Positions 1 to 9,173 of a stretch of DNA of 64,000 bases are shown here, one piece after another. Under the pieces are notes generated by a model. The model searched no databases. It had not been told where the DNA came from and was given only the letters and a program-made list of their open reading frames with translations. The translations under genes were made by a program, and so were the position numbers. The stretch comes from Marivita geojedonensis (GTDB lineage Bacteria > Pseudomonadota > Alphaproteobacteria > Rhodobacterales > Rhodobacteraceae): NCBI RefSeq assembly GCF_002115805.1, contig NZ_JFKC01000004.1:124001-188000 (forward strand), written 5' to 3'. The number at the start of each line of letters is the position of its first letter. Positions within the stretch are counted from its first letter, which is position 1.

Positions 1-321
1 ACGCAGTTCCGGCGCGACATGGCCGCAGAACTGGGCCCTGTCGAAAACGGGGTTGCGCGGGCGGAGTTGCATCGGGATGCGCGCGAAGTTGTGTCCTATG
101 TCGTGCTGGAGGCGGGGGCGCAGATTGTTGAGGACGTGGCAGGCGGTGTGGAGCTTTTGCTGCTGGAGGGGGATCTGAGCGAAGGCGATACGCGGCTGAA
201 GGCCGGATCCTGGCTGCGACTTCCGGACGGGATGGCCCTGCGGGCGGTGGCCGGAGCGGATGGTGCCAGGCTTTGGATGAAGACCGGCCATTTGCCTTAT
301 GCGCAAGCCCCGGCAGTCTGA
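1..321 (+). CDS. Cupin-domain protein, 5'-truncated by the window edge
   Basis: The frame is open from base 1, so the ATG at 19 is probably internal and the gene starts outside the window. The visible 106 residues resemble the ChrR-type cupin fold: alternating short strands with a V-E-L-L-L-L-E-G core and the AGSWLRLPDG turn usual in that domain. Metal-bound cupins carry two histidines and a glutamate in the first motif; here that stretch reads I-V-E-D-V-A-G-G-V-E-L and lacks the histidines, so metal binding is doubtful. It is followed by a flavin amine oxidase and could be the C-terminal half of a ChrR-like anti-sigma factor or of a stand-alone bicupin. The missing N-terminus would decide. 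Confidence 0.6.
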   Translation, partial: TQFRRDMAAELGPVENGVARAELHRDAREVVSYVVLEAGAQIVEDVAGGVELLLLEGDLSEGDTRLKAGSWLRLPDGMALRAVAGADGARLWMKTGHLPYAQAPAV

Positions 322-325
322 CCGG

Positions 326-1369
326 ATGCGCGATACGGTGGCGATTGTCGGGGGCGGGCTGACGGGGCTTGCTCTGGCTTGGCACCTCAACAGGGCCGGT
401 GTTCCATTTCACCTTTATGAGGCGCGGTCGCGTCTTGGCGGGCGCATACAGACTGCGATGCGCGACGGTGCCGGGTTTGACCTTGGGCCGTCATGGTTCT
501 GGCCCGGTCAGCCGAGGATGGCCCAACTGGTCAATGCGCTGGGGTTGGAGCGGTTCGATCAATGGGCCGAGGGCGCGCTGCTTTATGAGACCGAACAGGG
601 CGAGGTGATCCGGGATCGGGGGTTTTCCTCGATGCAGGGATCCTACCGGGTGCGCGGTGGCATGGGAGCGCTTGTTTCACGTCTTGCTGCGCAATTGCCC
701 GAGAGCGCGATAACTCTGTCTGCACCGGTGCGTGAAGTTTCTGCTGCAGGTGGGCTGACTTTTGAGGATGGTCAGACGGTCGAGGCAGCCCGGACCGTTC
801 TCGCGCTGCCGCCCCGACTCGCCGCAGAGTTGGTGCGCGGGTCGGAGTTCAGCCCCGTCCAGATCGCTGCCCTGCAGGGAGTGCCGACGTGGATGGCAGG
901 TCATGCAAAGCTGGTTGCGGTCTACCAAAAGCCTTTCTGGCGGGAAGACGGCCTGTCCGGCGATGTGATGAGCCGCCGGGGGCCGATGGTCGAGATTCAC
1001 GATGCCGGTTCCGGGGACAACGGCGCGCTGTTCGGATTTCTGGGCGTGCCTCCGGCGGTACGTGCCGGGCAGCGCGCAGCGGTTATCGAGGCCTGTGTCG
1101 CGCAGTTGGGGCGGGTATTCGGCTCGCGCGCGTCCGCGCCATTGGCGGTGTTTTATACCGATTGGGCCGAAGAGGAGTTTACATCTGTCGAGACGGACCG
1201 CCAGCCTTTGACGCATCATCCGGCATACGGGAGACCCGAGACCCTGAAGGCGGCGCCGGGCGACCGGGTCTGTTTTGCCGGAACGGAGCTGGCCCCGGAG
1301 ATGGGCGGCTACCTGGAAGGCGCGCTGGCGTCGGCTGAAGAGGCGGCCGACTGGGTGCTTGCGGGGTGA
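326..1369 (+). CDS. FAD-dependent amine oxidase (flavin monoamine oxidase family)
   Basis: 347-residue cytoplasmic flavoprotein. The N-terminus has the Rossmann dinucleotide fingerprint V-A-I-V-G-G-G-L-T-G-L-A followed by E-A-R-S-R-L-G-G-R-I, the classic FAD-binding signature of amine oxidases and phytoene-desaturase-like enzymes. The C-terminus has the second FAD motif (F-A-G-T-E-L ... G-Y-L-E-G-A). An ATG at 299 would add nine residues and overlap the cupin gene by 23 bases; 326 is preferred because it places the Rossmann strand at residue 3. It lies directly after the cupin gene, probably co-transcribed. The amine substrate cannot be read from sequence. Confidence 0.8.
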   Translation: MRDTVAIVGGGLTGLALAWHLNRAGVPFHLYEARSRLGGRIQTAMRDGAGFDLGPSWFWPGQPRMAQLVNALGLERFDQWAEGALLYETEQGEVIRDRGFSSMQGSYRVRGGMGALVSRLAAQLPESAITLSAPVREVSAAGGLTFEDGQTVEAARTVLALPPRLAAELVRGSEFSPVQIAALQGVPTWMAGHAKLVAVYQKPFWREDGLSGDVMSRRGPMVEIHDAGSGDNGALFGFLGVPPAVRAGQRAAVIEACVAQLGRVFGSRASAPLAVFYTDWAEEEFTSVETDRQPLTHHPAYGRPETLKAAPGDRVCFAGTELAPEMGGYLEGALASAEEAADWVLAG

Positions 1370-1604
1370 TTGCGATACCTACGGGCGTGTGACGCGAGGT
1401 GCAGGGCAGGGCGTTGTTGCAGAAGCGCCAACTCTGTCCGCGCCCGGAAATGTGGCATCTTGCGGGCGTGGAAGCGATTGGTCACAGTAGGCGCGCGGTT
1501 CGGATCGGGGCTCAGCTGCCAGGTGCCCGATCCCGTTATTCCCTGAGCGGGGCCGCGGATATGAGATGGACGAGCCTGTCTGGCCGAGTGGTGGAGAAAC
1601 CGCG

Positions 1605-1862
1605 ATGAGCTATTCCCTGAGTGCAGCGTGCTGCTGGATCATCCTGGCAGCGATCCTTGCGGCAATCCCGTCAAACGACAATCACTGGCGGCGGGCCTAT
1701 TTCCTTATGGCGCTTGGTCTGCCGATCGTTGTCTGGGTTTACGTGAATGATGGCCTGATGTGGGGACTTGCGGTGACGGCGGCGGCAGCCAGCATCTTCC
1801 GGTGGCCGTTGCGCTATCTCTGGTCGTGGTTTCTCCGGCACGTTAAAACCCGCGCGGAATGA
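1605..1862 (+). CDS. DUF2484 small membrane protein
   Basis: 85-residue hydrophobic protein with about three membrane segments (roughly residues 4-20, 28-46 and 48-64) and a basic C-terminal tail. Proteins of the DUF2484 family sit immediately upstream of murB in Rhodobacteraceae, which matches this position 39 bases before murB. The start is set by a GGAG ribosome site at 1593-1596; an in-frame ATG at 1566 lacks a good site and would add a charged extension. The function is unknown. A role in envelope synthesis is inferred only from its place in the division and cell wall block. Confidence 0.7.
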   Translation: MSYSLSAACCWIILAAILAAIPSNDNHWRRAYFLMALGLPIVVWVYVNDGLMWGLAVTAAAASIFRWPLRYLWSWFLRHVKTRAE

Positions 1863-1901
1863 GGCTTTACGCCTGCGCCGTGGCGTTGCACAAGGCGGAC
1901 C

Positions 1902-2849
1902 ATGACGCGACTTCCCGAGGTGCGGGGCAGGCTGACCCCCGACAGACCCCTTTCCGATCTGACATGGCTGCGCGTGGGCGGGCCTGCGGACTGGCTGTTT
2001 CAGCCCGCCGACCTGGATGACCTTTCCGGTTTCCTGAGGGAGCTCCCAGAGGATGTTCCGATATTTCCGATGGGGGTCGGCTCAAACCTGATCGTGCGGG
2101 ATGGCGGATTGCGGGCGGTGGTCATCCGGCTTGGGCGGGGTTTCAACGGGATCGAGGTTGACGGCACGCGGGTGCGAGCGGGGGCGGCGGCTCTGGATGC
2201 GCATGTGGCGCGGCGCGCGGCCGATGCCGGGGTCGATCTGACCTTTCTGCGCACCATCCCCGGCGCGATTGGCGGGGCGGTCTGTATGAACGCGGGCTGC
2301 TACGGGTCTTATGTGGCCGACCACCTGATCGAAGTGGGGGTCGTCCTGCGGTCTGGCGACTATGTCACGCTTCCGGCAGCGGACCTGAAACTCGCCTACC
2401 GGTCGAGCGAACTTCCTGACGGCGCGGTTGTTGTCGAGGCGCTGTTTGAAGGCGCGATGGCCGATCCGGACGCTCTGCACGCCCGGATGGAAGATCAGTT
2501 GGCCAAACGTGATGCAACGCAACCCACCAAGGACCGCACCGCGGGCAGCACGTTCCGCAATCCGGCCGGGTTTTCGTCAACCGGCAAAGCGGACGATGTC
2601 CATGACCTCAAGGCATGGAAGGTGATCGATGACGCCGGCATGCGCGGCGCAATGCGCGGCGGGGCGCAGATGTCGCCCAAACATTCGAACTTTCTGGTCA
2701 ATACCGGAAATGCCACGGCGGCGGACCTCGAAGGATTGGGCGAAGAGGTGAGAAAAAAGGTTTTCCTGCACTCGGGAATAGAGTTACAATGGGAAATCAA
2801 ACGCGTCGGCGAGGCTTTGGTTCCGGCGGCGCAACCGGACGAGGGATGA
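1902..2849 (+). CDS. murB: UDP-N-acetylenolpyruvoylglucosamine reductase
   Basis: 315-residue flavoenzyme that reduces UDP-GlcNAc-enolpyruvate to UDP-MurNAc with NADPH in the cytoplasmic stage of peptidoglycan synthesis. Visible motifs are the FAD-binding [14 protein letters not shown], the I-P-G-A-I-G-G-A-V-x-M-N-A-G loop, and T-A-G-S-T-F-R-N-P with the catalytic serine of the type II enzyme. The C-terminal glutamate region [12 protein letters not shown] is present. Length is normal for the family. It stands between DUF2484 and ddl in the cell wall block. Confidence 0.97.
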   Translation: MTRLPEVRGRLTPDRPLSDLTWLRVGGPADWLFQPADLDDLSGFLRELPEDVPIFPMGVGSNLIVRDGGLRAVVIRLGRGFNGIEVDGTRVRAGAAALDAHVARRAADAGVDLTFLRTIPGAIGGAVCMNAGCYGSYVADHLIEVGVVLRSGDYVTLPAADLKLAYRSSELPDGAVVVEALFEGAMADPDALHARMEDQLAKRDATQPTKDRTAGSTFRNPAGFSSTGKADDVHDLKAWKVIDDAGMRGAMRGGAQMSPKHSNFLVNTGNATAADLEGLGEEVRKKVFLHSGIELQWEIKRVGEALVPAAQPDEG

Positions 2850-2899
2850 ACCCTCGCAGGTGAAGGCGGTGCGCCGGGCAGGTTGCACAACATAAAAAA

Positions 2900-2940
2900 C
2901 GGGGTTCGGCCCCGGGCAGAAAATGGGGGTAAACCCCCAT
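2900..2940. repeat. Two tandem hairpins between murB and ddl
   Basis: First stem: CGGGG at 2900-2904 pairs with CCCCG at 2910-2914. Second stem: ATGGGGG at 2923-2929 pairs with CCCCCAT at 2934-2940 around a TAAA loop. No U-run follows either, so this is not a classical terminator. The G/C-arm hairpin resembles intergenic stem-loops seen widely in Roseobacter genomes and may act on mRNA processing between murB and ddl. Confidence 0.5.
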
Positions 2941-2960
2941 GAGTTGAGGCGATTTTGGGT

Positions 2961-3875
2961 ATGTCGAGCAGGACAAACCCGAAGGTGGCAGTTTTGATGG
3001 GTGGCCCTTCGTCAGAGCGCGAAGTGTCTCTGTCTACAGGGCGCGAATGCGCTGCCGCTTTGCGGGACGAAGGATTTGAGGTTCACGAGGTCGATGCGGG
3101 CCGTGACCTTGCGTCTGTTTTGACCGCGCTGGCTCCCGATGTCTGTTTCAATGCACTGCATGGCCGCTGGGGTGAGGATGGCTGCGTTCAGGGGCTGCTC
3201 GAGTGGCTTGGAATTCCCTATACCCATTCTGGCGTTCTGGCCTCTGCCCTTGCGATGGACAAGGAGCGGACCAAGGACGTGTACCGCCGCCATGGGTTGC
3301 CAGTGGTCGAGAGCGTTCTCGCGTCGCGCGACGAGGTCAGGAAGCGTCACGTCCTGCCGCCGCCATATGTCGTCAAGCCGTTCAATGAAGGCTCTTCGGT
3401 CGGCGTCTACCTTGTGAACGAAGACGCAAACGGCCCACCGCAGCTTTCCGATGATATGCCGGAAACCGTCATGGTCGAAGCCTTCGCGCCCGGGCGGGAA
3501 ATGACGACGACCGTGGTCGGCGGCCGGGCACTTTGTGTGACCGACATCCTGACCGACGGCTGGTACGACTACGACGCCAAATACAAGACCGGCGGATCGC
3601 GCCACGTGCTGCCTGCCAATATCCCGGACGAGATCACCGAGGCGTGTCTCGACTACGCCGTGCGCGCTCACACCGCGCTGGGCTGCCGGGGGGTGAGCCG
3701 CACCGATTTCCGTTGGGATGAGAGCAGGGGGCTTGCCGGGTTGATCCTGCTCGAGACCAACACCCAACCTGGCATGACGCCCACATCTCTGACGCCGGAA
3801 CAGGCTGCGCATACGGGTATGAGTTTCGGCGCGCTGTGCCGATGGATGGTGGAGGACGCGTCATGTCACAGATGA
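2961..3875 (+). CDS. ddl: D-alanine--D-alanine ligase
   Basis: 304-residue ATP-grasp enzyme that joins two D-alanines for the peptidoglycan stem. Visible motifs: [14 protein letters not shown] at the N-terminus (first D-Ala site), [22 protein letters not shown] (ATP-binding loop) and the C-terminal [11 protein letters not shown] metal and second-substrate loop. A TTG at 2955 is possible, but the ATG at 2961 is better spaced from GAGG at 2946-2949. The 3' end overlaps ftsQ by 13 bases, indicating translational coupling in the division operon. Confidence 0.96.
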   Translation: MSSRTNPKVAVLMGGPSSEREVSLSTGRECAAALRDEGFEVHEVDAGRDLASVLTALAPDVCFNALHGRWGEDGCVQGLLEWLGIPYTHSGVLASALAMDKERTKDVYRRHGLPVVESVLASRDEVRKRHVLPPPYVVKPFNEGSSVGVYLVNEDANGPPQLSDDMPETVMVEAFAPGREMTTTVVGGRALCVTDILTDGWYDYDAKYKTGGSRHVLPANIPDEITEACLDYAVRAHTALGCRGVSRTDFRWDESRGLAGLILLETNTQPGMTPTSLTPEQAAHTGMSFGALCRWMVEDASCHR

Positions 3876-4738
3876 CCGCGCGCCCTGATCCGGCACCGTC
3901 CCGCCTGAAGTACCGGATGGAGCGGCTCATGCTGACGCCGCTGTTCCGGTTGCTGCTGCGCTTCGGGCTGCCCTGTCTTCTGACCTTTGGTGTTGCCAGC
4001 TGGTGGCTGTCGGTCGAGGAAAACCGCCAATTGATCACCGACACCTATTCAGATCTGCGCTCGCAGGTCGAAAGCCGTCCGGAATTCATGGTCAACATGA
4101 TGGCGGTGGATGGTGCGAGCGATCTTGTTGCGGAAGGTATCCGCGAGATGCTGCCGCTGGATTTCCCGATCAGCTCTTTCGATCTGGATCTTGAGAAAAT
4201 GCGCGAGACGGTCGTTTCGCTGAACCCGGTGAAGTCGGCGCGGCTTTATGTGCGGCAGGGCAATGTGCTGCAGGTGGATGTCGTCGAGCGCATCCCGGTT
4301 GTGCTGTGGCGCAATGACCAGGGGCTTGAGCTGCTGGACAATGAGGGCGTTCTGGTCGGGCCGGCCTTTTTGCGCTCGGACTGGCCGGAGCTGCCGCTGA
4401 TCGTCGGTGAAGGCGCGGATCGGAACGTGACCGAGGCGCTCGATCTGGTTGCAGCGGCTGAACCGCTGGCCGGTCGTCTGCGCGGACTTGTCCGCATGGG
4501 AGAACGGCGCTGGGATGTGGTGCTGGACCGGGATCAGCGCATTCTGCTTCCCGAAACCGACGCGGTTCTGGCGCTGGAACGGGTCATCGCGATGGACGAG
4601 GCGGTGGACATGCTGGAGCGGGATCTGGTGACGGTCGATCTGCGACTGCCACACCGGCCAACACTTAGAATGACAGACGGAGCGGTGCAGGAATTGCAGC
4701 GCATCCGCGCGATCGAGGCAGGGGAACCATTGGAATGA
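3863..4738 (+). CDS. ftsQ: Cell division protein FtsQ
   Basis: 291-residue bitopic inner-membrane protein of the divisome. It has a short cytoplasmic N-terminus, one membrane segment at about residues 31-49, then a periplasmic POTRA-like domain (about 75-145) and a beta domain, the standard FtsQ layout. The ATG at 3863 is chosen because GGAGG lies at 3851-3855; an earlier in-frame ATG at 3836 has no such site. It overlaps ddl at its start and ftsA at its end (ATGA at 4735-4738). FtsQ links the cytoplasmic and periplasmic parts of the divisome through FtsB and FtsL. Confidence 0.93.
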   Translation: MSQMTARPDPAPSRLKYRMERLMLTPLFRLLLRFGLPCLLTFGVASWWLSVEENRQLITDTYSDLRSQVESRPEFMVNMMAVDGASDLVAEGIREMLPLDFPISSFDLDLEKMRETVVSLNPVKSARLYVRQGNVLQVDVVERIPVVLWRNDQGLELLDNEGVLVGPAFLRSDWPELPLIVGEGADRNVTEALDLVAAAEPLAGRLRGLVRMGERRWDVVLDRDQRILLPETDAVLALERVIAMDEAVDMLERDLVTVDLRLPHRPTLRMTDGAVQELQRIRAIEAGEPLE

Positions 4739-6069
4739 TCGAGCTATACGAGTCACAGCGGGCAATGCGCAATATGCGCAAGGCGGCGATGCAGAGAGGG
4801 GTGATTGCCATTCTCGACATTGGCAGCTCCAAGATTGCCTGTCTTGTGCTGCGCTTCGATGGAACAGACAGGTCTCTTGAAACCGACAGCATCGGGTCGC
4901 TGGCAGGGCAGTCCGGCTTTCGGGTGATCGGGGCGGCCACGACGCGCTCACGGGGTGTGCGGTTTGGTGAAATCGACTCAATGGGCGAGACCGAACGGGC
5001 CATCCGGACGGCGGTTCAGGCGGCACAGAAGATGGCCCAGATCCGTGTTGATCATGTTATCGCATGTTTTGCAGGCGCTGATCCGCGCAGCTACGGTCTT
5101 GCCGGAAAGGTCGAAGTGGCCGGGTCCACGGTAGACGAACAGGACGTAGCCCGCGTGCTTTCGGCCTGTGATGTGCCTGATTTCGGCCATGGGCGCGAAG
5201 TGCTGCACGCGCAGCCGGTGAATTTTGCTCTCGATCACCGCAGCGGGCTGATCGACCCGCGTGGGCAGATCGGACAGGAGCTTGCAGCCGACATGCACAT
5301 GCTGACCGTGGATGCGCAGGCGATCCAGAATCTTGCCCACTGCATGAAACGCTGTGACCTCGAATTGGCGGGCATCGCGAGTTCGGCCTATGTGTCCGGT
5401 GTTTCGGCTCTGGTCGAGGACGAACAGGAGCTGGGTGCCGCCTGCATCGACATGGGCGGTGGTGCAACCGGGCTGTCCATCTTCATGAAAAAGCACATGA
5501 TTTTTGCCGATGCCGTCCGCATGGGCGGCGATCATGTGACCAGCGATATTTCGATGGGACTTCAGGTGCCAATGGCGGTTGCCGAGCGGATCAAAACCTT
5601 CCATGGCGGCGTCGTTGCGACCGGGATGGACGACCGGGACATGATTGAAATCGGCGGTGACACCGGCGATTGGCACCATGACCGGCGGACAGTCAGCCGG
5701 GCGGAACTGATCGGGATCATGCGGCCGCGGGTTGAGGAAATCCTCGAAGAAGTGCGCGCGCGGCTTGACGCCGCCGGCTTCGAGCATCTGCCAAGCCAGC
5801 AGATCGTGCTGACCGGCGGGGCAAGCCAGATCCCCGGATTGGACGGGTTGGCGACCAAGATCCTCGGCCAGCAGGTGCGGCTGGGACGACCCATGCGGGT
5901 GCATGGTTTGCCGCAGGCTGCGACCGGTCCGGGATTCGCCAGTGCCGTTGGTTTGTGCCTGTTTGCGGCCCATCCGCAGGACGAATGGTGGGACTTTGAA
6001 ATCCCGGTGGACCGCTATCCGGCACGATCTTTGAAGCGTGCGGTCAAATGGTTCCGTGATAACTGGTGA
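4735..6069 (+). CDS. ftsA: Cell division protein FtsA
   Basis: 444-residue actin-like ATPase that anchors FtsZ to the membrane. The phosphate-1 loop is L-D-I-G-S-S-K at residues 27-33, the phosphate-2 loop I-D-M-G-G-G-A-T near residue 238, and the adenosine motif is V-L-T-G-G-A-S-Q-I-P-G in the C-terminal part. The C-terminal end (K-W-F-R-D-N-W) fits the amphipathic membrane-targeting helix of FtsA. The start codon overlaps the ftsQ stop, so the two are translationally coupled. An N-terminal extension of about 20 residues precedes the core. Confidence 0.95.
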   Translation: MIELYESQRAMRNMRKAAMQRGVIAILDIGSSKIACLVLRFDGTDRSLETDSIGSLAGQSGFRVIGAATTRSRGVRFGEIDSMGETERAIRTAVQAAQKMAQIRVDHVIACFAGADPRSYGLAGKVEVAGSTVDEQDVARVLSACDVPDFGHGREVLHAQPVNFALDHRSGLIDPRGQIGQELAADMHMLTVDAQAIQNLAHCMKRCDLELAGIASSAYVSGVSALVEDEQELGAACIDMGGGATGLSIFMKKHMIFADAVRMGGDHVTSDISMGLQVPMAVAERIKTFHGGVVATGMDDRDMIEIGGDTGDWHHDRRTVSRAELIGIMRPRVEEILEEVRARLDAAGFEHLPSQQIVLTGGASQIPGLDGLATKILGQQVRLGRPMRVHGLPQAATGPGFASAVGLCLFAAHPQDEWWDFEIPVDRYPARSLKRAVKWFRDNW

Positions 6070-6241
6070 TCGCAAGATGTTGAGCTATCGGCAAAATCCC
6101 GCATACGCCGTTGAAGATGATAGCACATTTGGTGCTAATATACGGTTTTTACGTGACGTTTGGCCGATTGCCCGGTAATAATTGGCGAAACAGGTGCAGA
6201 AAACGTCCCGAATGGGGCTGAAATAGCAGGCGGACAAAATC
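6070..6241 (+). promoter_or_regulatory. ftsA-ftsZ intergenic region with an inverted repeat
   Basis: 172 bases, AT-richer than the flanking genes, that probably carry an extra ftsZ promoter. A perfect 6-bp inverted repeat, TAGCAC at 6121-6126 and GTGCTA at 6132-6137, is the only clear symmetric element. No consensus CtrA site was found here. The promoter function is inference. Confidence 0.4.
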
Positions 6242-7870
6242 ATGACTTTGAACCTTTCGGTGCCCGGACAGGAAGAATTGAAACCCCGCATTACCGTGTT
6301 CGGTGTTGGTGGTGCTGGTGGCAACGCGGTGAACAACATGATCGACAAGGCCCTTGAGGGTGTCGATTTCGTTGTGGCGAACACCGACGCGCAGGCGCTC
6401 CAGCAGAGCCGGTCGACCAGCCGTATTCAGCTCGGGGTGAAGGTCACCGAAGGTTTGGGCGCAGGTGCGCGGGCCACAGTCGGTGCGGCGGCGGCCGAGG
6501 AAAGCATCGAACAGATCGTCGATCACCTCGCAGGTGCGCATATGTGCTTTATCACCGCGGGAATGGGCGGCGGCACGGGGACAGGTGCCGCACCAATCAT
6601 CGCGCAGGCCGCGCGTGAGCTGGGCGTTCTGACGGTCGGTGTCGTGACCAAGCCGTTCCAGTTCGAAGGCGGCAAGCGCATGAAGCAGGCCGAAGAGGGT
6701 GTCGAAGCGCTCCAGAAGGTCGTCGATACGCTGATCATCATTCCGAACCAGAACCTGTTCCGCCTCGCAAACGAAAAGACCACCTTCACCGAAGCGTTCT
6801 CCATGGCGGACGACGTTCTGTACCAGGGGGTGAAGGGTGTGACCGACCTGATGGTCCGTCCGGGCCTGATCAACCTCGACTTCGCCGACGTCCGTGCGGT
6901 GATGGACGAAATGGGCAAGGCGATGATGGGCACCGGCGAGGCCGAGGGCGAAGATCGCGCCATTCAGGCCGCCGAGAAGGCCATCGCGAACCCGCTGCTC
7001 GACGAGATCAGTCTGCGCGGCGCCAAGGGCGTTCTCATCAACATCACCGGGGGCCACGACCTCACCCTGTTCGAACTGGACGAAGCAGCGAACCGGATCC
7101 GCGAGGAAGTGGACACCGACGCCAACATCATCGTCGGCTCGACATTGGACGATGGCATGGCAGGCATGATGCGCGTCAGCGTGGTGGCCACCGGCATCGA
7201 CGCCTCCGAAGTGCATACGGATATTCCGGTTCCGCGCCGCAAGCTGGCAACGCCGCTCACCCAGGTCACGCAGGTTGAGGAAGAAGCCCGCGCCGAGCGT
7301 GAAGCGCATATGCCGAAACCGGCGGCAGCGCGCGTTGCCGAAGCAGCAGAAGAGCCGTCGCTGTTCGGATCGCTGGAAACCGAGCGTGAAGCAGCGGAAG
7401 AGCAGATGGAAACCATCTTCGATGAAGATGACGTGCAGGACGAAGCGCTGGACGACGATGGTCTGCCGCCGCCGGCCTACCGTCCGCAGGTCGCCGAGTT
7501 CAGCCCGCGTGAAGACAGCATCGAGGCCGATCCGGAGCAGTTTGTTGCCCCGCGTTCGCCTGCTCCGGGCACTCCGAGCGCAGAGGCGCTTGCCCGTCTT
7601 CAGGCCGCCGCATCGCGTGCGCGTCCGGCCACCGCAGCCCGCGCAGCACAGACAGAACCGGAGCCGGCAGACAGCGAACGTCCGCGCTTTGGGATCAACT
7701 CGCTGATCAACCGCATGACGGGGCATGGACAGGCATCGGAAACCCCGGTTCGCCGCACGGCACAGCCGCCGGTGCAGTCCGGAGCTGCCGCTCCGGCGCC
7801 CGCGCCTGAAGCCGATGAAGATCAGGAGCGGATCGAAATTCCCGCATTCCTGCGGCGCCAAGCCAACTGA
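6242..7870 (+). CDS. ftsZ: Cell division GTPase FtsZ
   Basis: 542-residue tubulin homologue that forms the Z ring. The N-terminal GTPase core has [10 protein letters not shown] at about 22-31, the tubulin signature G-G-G-T-G-T-G at 109-115 and the T7 synergy loop N-L-D-F-A-D-V. After about residue 320 comes a linker rich in Ala, Pro and Glu of roughly 200 residues, ending in the conserved C-terminal peptide [10 protein letters not shown] that binds FtsA and ZapA-like partners. Long linkers are usual in alphaproteobacteria; this is near the long end. A strong terminator follows. Confidence 0.98.
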   Translation: MTLNLSVPGQEELKPRITVFGVGGAGGNAVNNMIDKALEGVDFVVANTDAQALQQSRSTSRIQLGVKVTEGLGAGARATVGAAAAEESIEQIVDHLAGAHMCFITAGMGGGTGTGAAPIIAQAARELGVLTVGVVTKPFQFEGGKRMKQAEEGVEALQKVVDTLIIIPNQNLFRLANEKTTFTEAFSMADDVLYQGVKGVTDLMVRPGLINLDFADVRAVMDEMGKAMMGTGEAEGEDRAIQAAEKAIANPLLDEISLRGAKGVLINITGGHDLTLFELDEAANRIREEVDTDANIIVGSTLDDGMAGMMRVSVVATGIDASEVHTDIPVPRRKLATPLTQVTQVEEEARAEREAHMPKPAAARVAEAAEEPSLFGSLETEREAAEEQMETIFDEDDVQDEALDDDGLPPPAYRPQVAEFSPREDSIEADPEQFVAPRSPAPGTPSAEALARLQAAASRARPATAARAAQTEPEPADSERPRFGINSLINRMTGHGQASETPVRRTAQPPVQSGAAAPAPAPEADEDQERIEIPAFLRRQAN

Positions 7871-7891
7871 ATCTGCAAGAATCTGCCAGTG

Positions 7892-7923
7892 AAACGCCCC
7901 CGTTTTCGGGGGCGTTTTCTTTT
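7892..7923 (+). terminator. Rho-independent terminator after ftsZ
   Basis: A perfect 11-bp stem (AAACGCCCCCG at 7892-7902 with its complement at 7907-7917) around a TTTT loop, followed by a T-rich run. It closes the murB-ftsZ transcription unit 22 bases after the ftsZ stop. Confidence 0.93.
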
Positions 7924-8084
7924 GGTTTCAGGTATTTGCCGGGCACGGCGAAAATCCGCCGATCTGTGTCATCCGCGTGTTTCAGGCCGTTACAATCTTT
8001 GATTTGAGACCAGATAGGTCACTTAGTATTACCTACCGCGAAGCGCGACGCTGGGGGGTGTACGCGTAACCGCCAGAGGTTCAT

Positions 8085-9005
8085 TTGCAAACGACCGTTC
8101 AATCGACCATCCGTTTCGCGGGGATTGGCCTGCACACCGGTGCTCCGGTGAACATGTCCATATGCCCGGCTCCGGCGGATCATGGCATCGTCTTCGAACG
8201 GACGGATATCCGGCTTGGCAACCGACGGATTCCTGCGCTCTATGACCGGGCCGAACAATCCCCCCTCTGCACTCTGATCGTGAACGACGCAGGCGTATCT
8301 GTTTCGACCATCGAACATGTGATGGCGGCGCTGGTGGGATGCGGTGTTCATAACGCATTGGTGCAGATCGATGGGCCCGAAGTGCCGGTGCTCGACGGCA
8401 GCGCGGCCCCCTTTGTGCGCGGCATACTGTCGGTTGGTGTCAAGCGGCTGACCGCGCCGATCCGGGTTATCGAAGTCCTGAGTACGGTCGAAGTGCATAC
8501 ATCACAGGGCTGGGCGCGTCTCGCACCGGGACCCGGTCTCACGATGGATTTCCATATCGATTTCGCGGATCGCGCCATCGGGCGTCAGAGCAAGTCGCTT
8601 GATCTGGCCAATGGCACCTTTGTCCGCGAGCTGTGCGACAGCCGCACATTCTGCCGCGCGGCCGATGTCGAGGCGATGCGCGCAGCGGGCAAGGCACTTG
8701 GCGGGACGATGGAAAACGCTGTCGTCGTCGATGGCGATGCGGTCCTCAGCCCGGGTGGTCTGCGCCACTCCGATGAGGCCGTGCGCCATAAGATGCTCGA
8801 TGCGCTTGGCGATCTTGCGCTCGCGGGGGCACCGATCCTGGGTCACTACGAAGGCCACAAGGCGGGGCACACTCTGACCAACATGCTGTTGCGCGAACTG
8901 TTTGCGACACCAGACGGATATCGCGTGCGGGATTGCGATATCGCATTGGCCGCGCGTTTGCCCGGGGCAGGGGTCGAGGCGCACGAGATTCCGGCGGTTG
9001 CCTGA
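8085..9005 (+). CDS. lpxC: UDP-3-O-acyl-N-acetylglucosamine deacetylase
   Basis: 306-residue zinc deacetylase, the committed step of lipid A synthesis. It shows S-T-I-E-H-V-M-A-A-L (first zinc histidine), the substrate segment E-V-P-V-L-D-G-S-A, R-H-K-M-L-D-A-L-G-D-L (zinc histidine and aspartate) and G-H-K-A-G-H-T-L near the C-terminus. The start is a TTG: an in-frame TAA at 8067-8069 excludes anything upstream, AGAGG lies at 8075-8079, and the length matches the family. Its rare start codon could keep expression low, which suits a tightly controlled enzyme (inference). Confidence 0.95.
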   Translation: MQTTVQSTIRFAGIGLHTGAPVNMSICPAPADHGIVFERTDIRLGNRRIPALYDRAEQSPLCTLIVNDAGVSVSTIEHVMAALVGCGVHNALVQIDGPEVPVLDGSAAPFVRGILSVGVKRLTAPIRVIEVLSTVEVHTSQGWARLAPGPGLTMDFHIDFADRAIGRQSKSLDLANGTFVRELCDSRTFCRAADVEAMRAAGKALGGTMENAVVVDGDAVLSPGGLRHSDEAVRHKMLDALGDLALAGAPILGHYEGHKAGHTLTNMLLRELFATPDGYRVRDCDIALAARLPGAGVEAHEIPAVA

Positions 9006-9069
9006 TCCACATATTTGCGAAACGATGCAGACACACGGGGGCAAGAATCCCCATGTGATTTGCGGTTCT

Positions 9070-9100
9070 GCACTTCGGTGCCTAAAGGCGTTTTGCCTTT
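9070..9100 (+). terminator. Tandem hairpins downstream of lpxC
   Basis: GCAC at 9070-9073 pairs with GTGC at 9078-9081 over a TTCG tetraloop. It is followed by AAAGGC at 9084-9089 pairing with GCCTTT at 9095-9100. A weak AT-rich stretch follows. They probably end or attenuate the lpxC transcript before bamD. Confidence 0.5.
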
Positions 9101-9173
9101 GGATTTATTGTGCTAGGACCGATGGCAGACAAGTGGCACAGATAGCCACGGCGGTGAATCGAAGGTGACGGGC

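Noticed and set aside
6149-7861. A 570-codon open frame opposite ftsZ
   Set aside because: Antisense to ftsZ, no recognisable domain; typical of GC-rich genomes.
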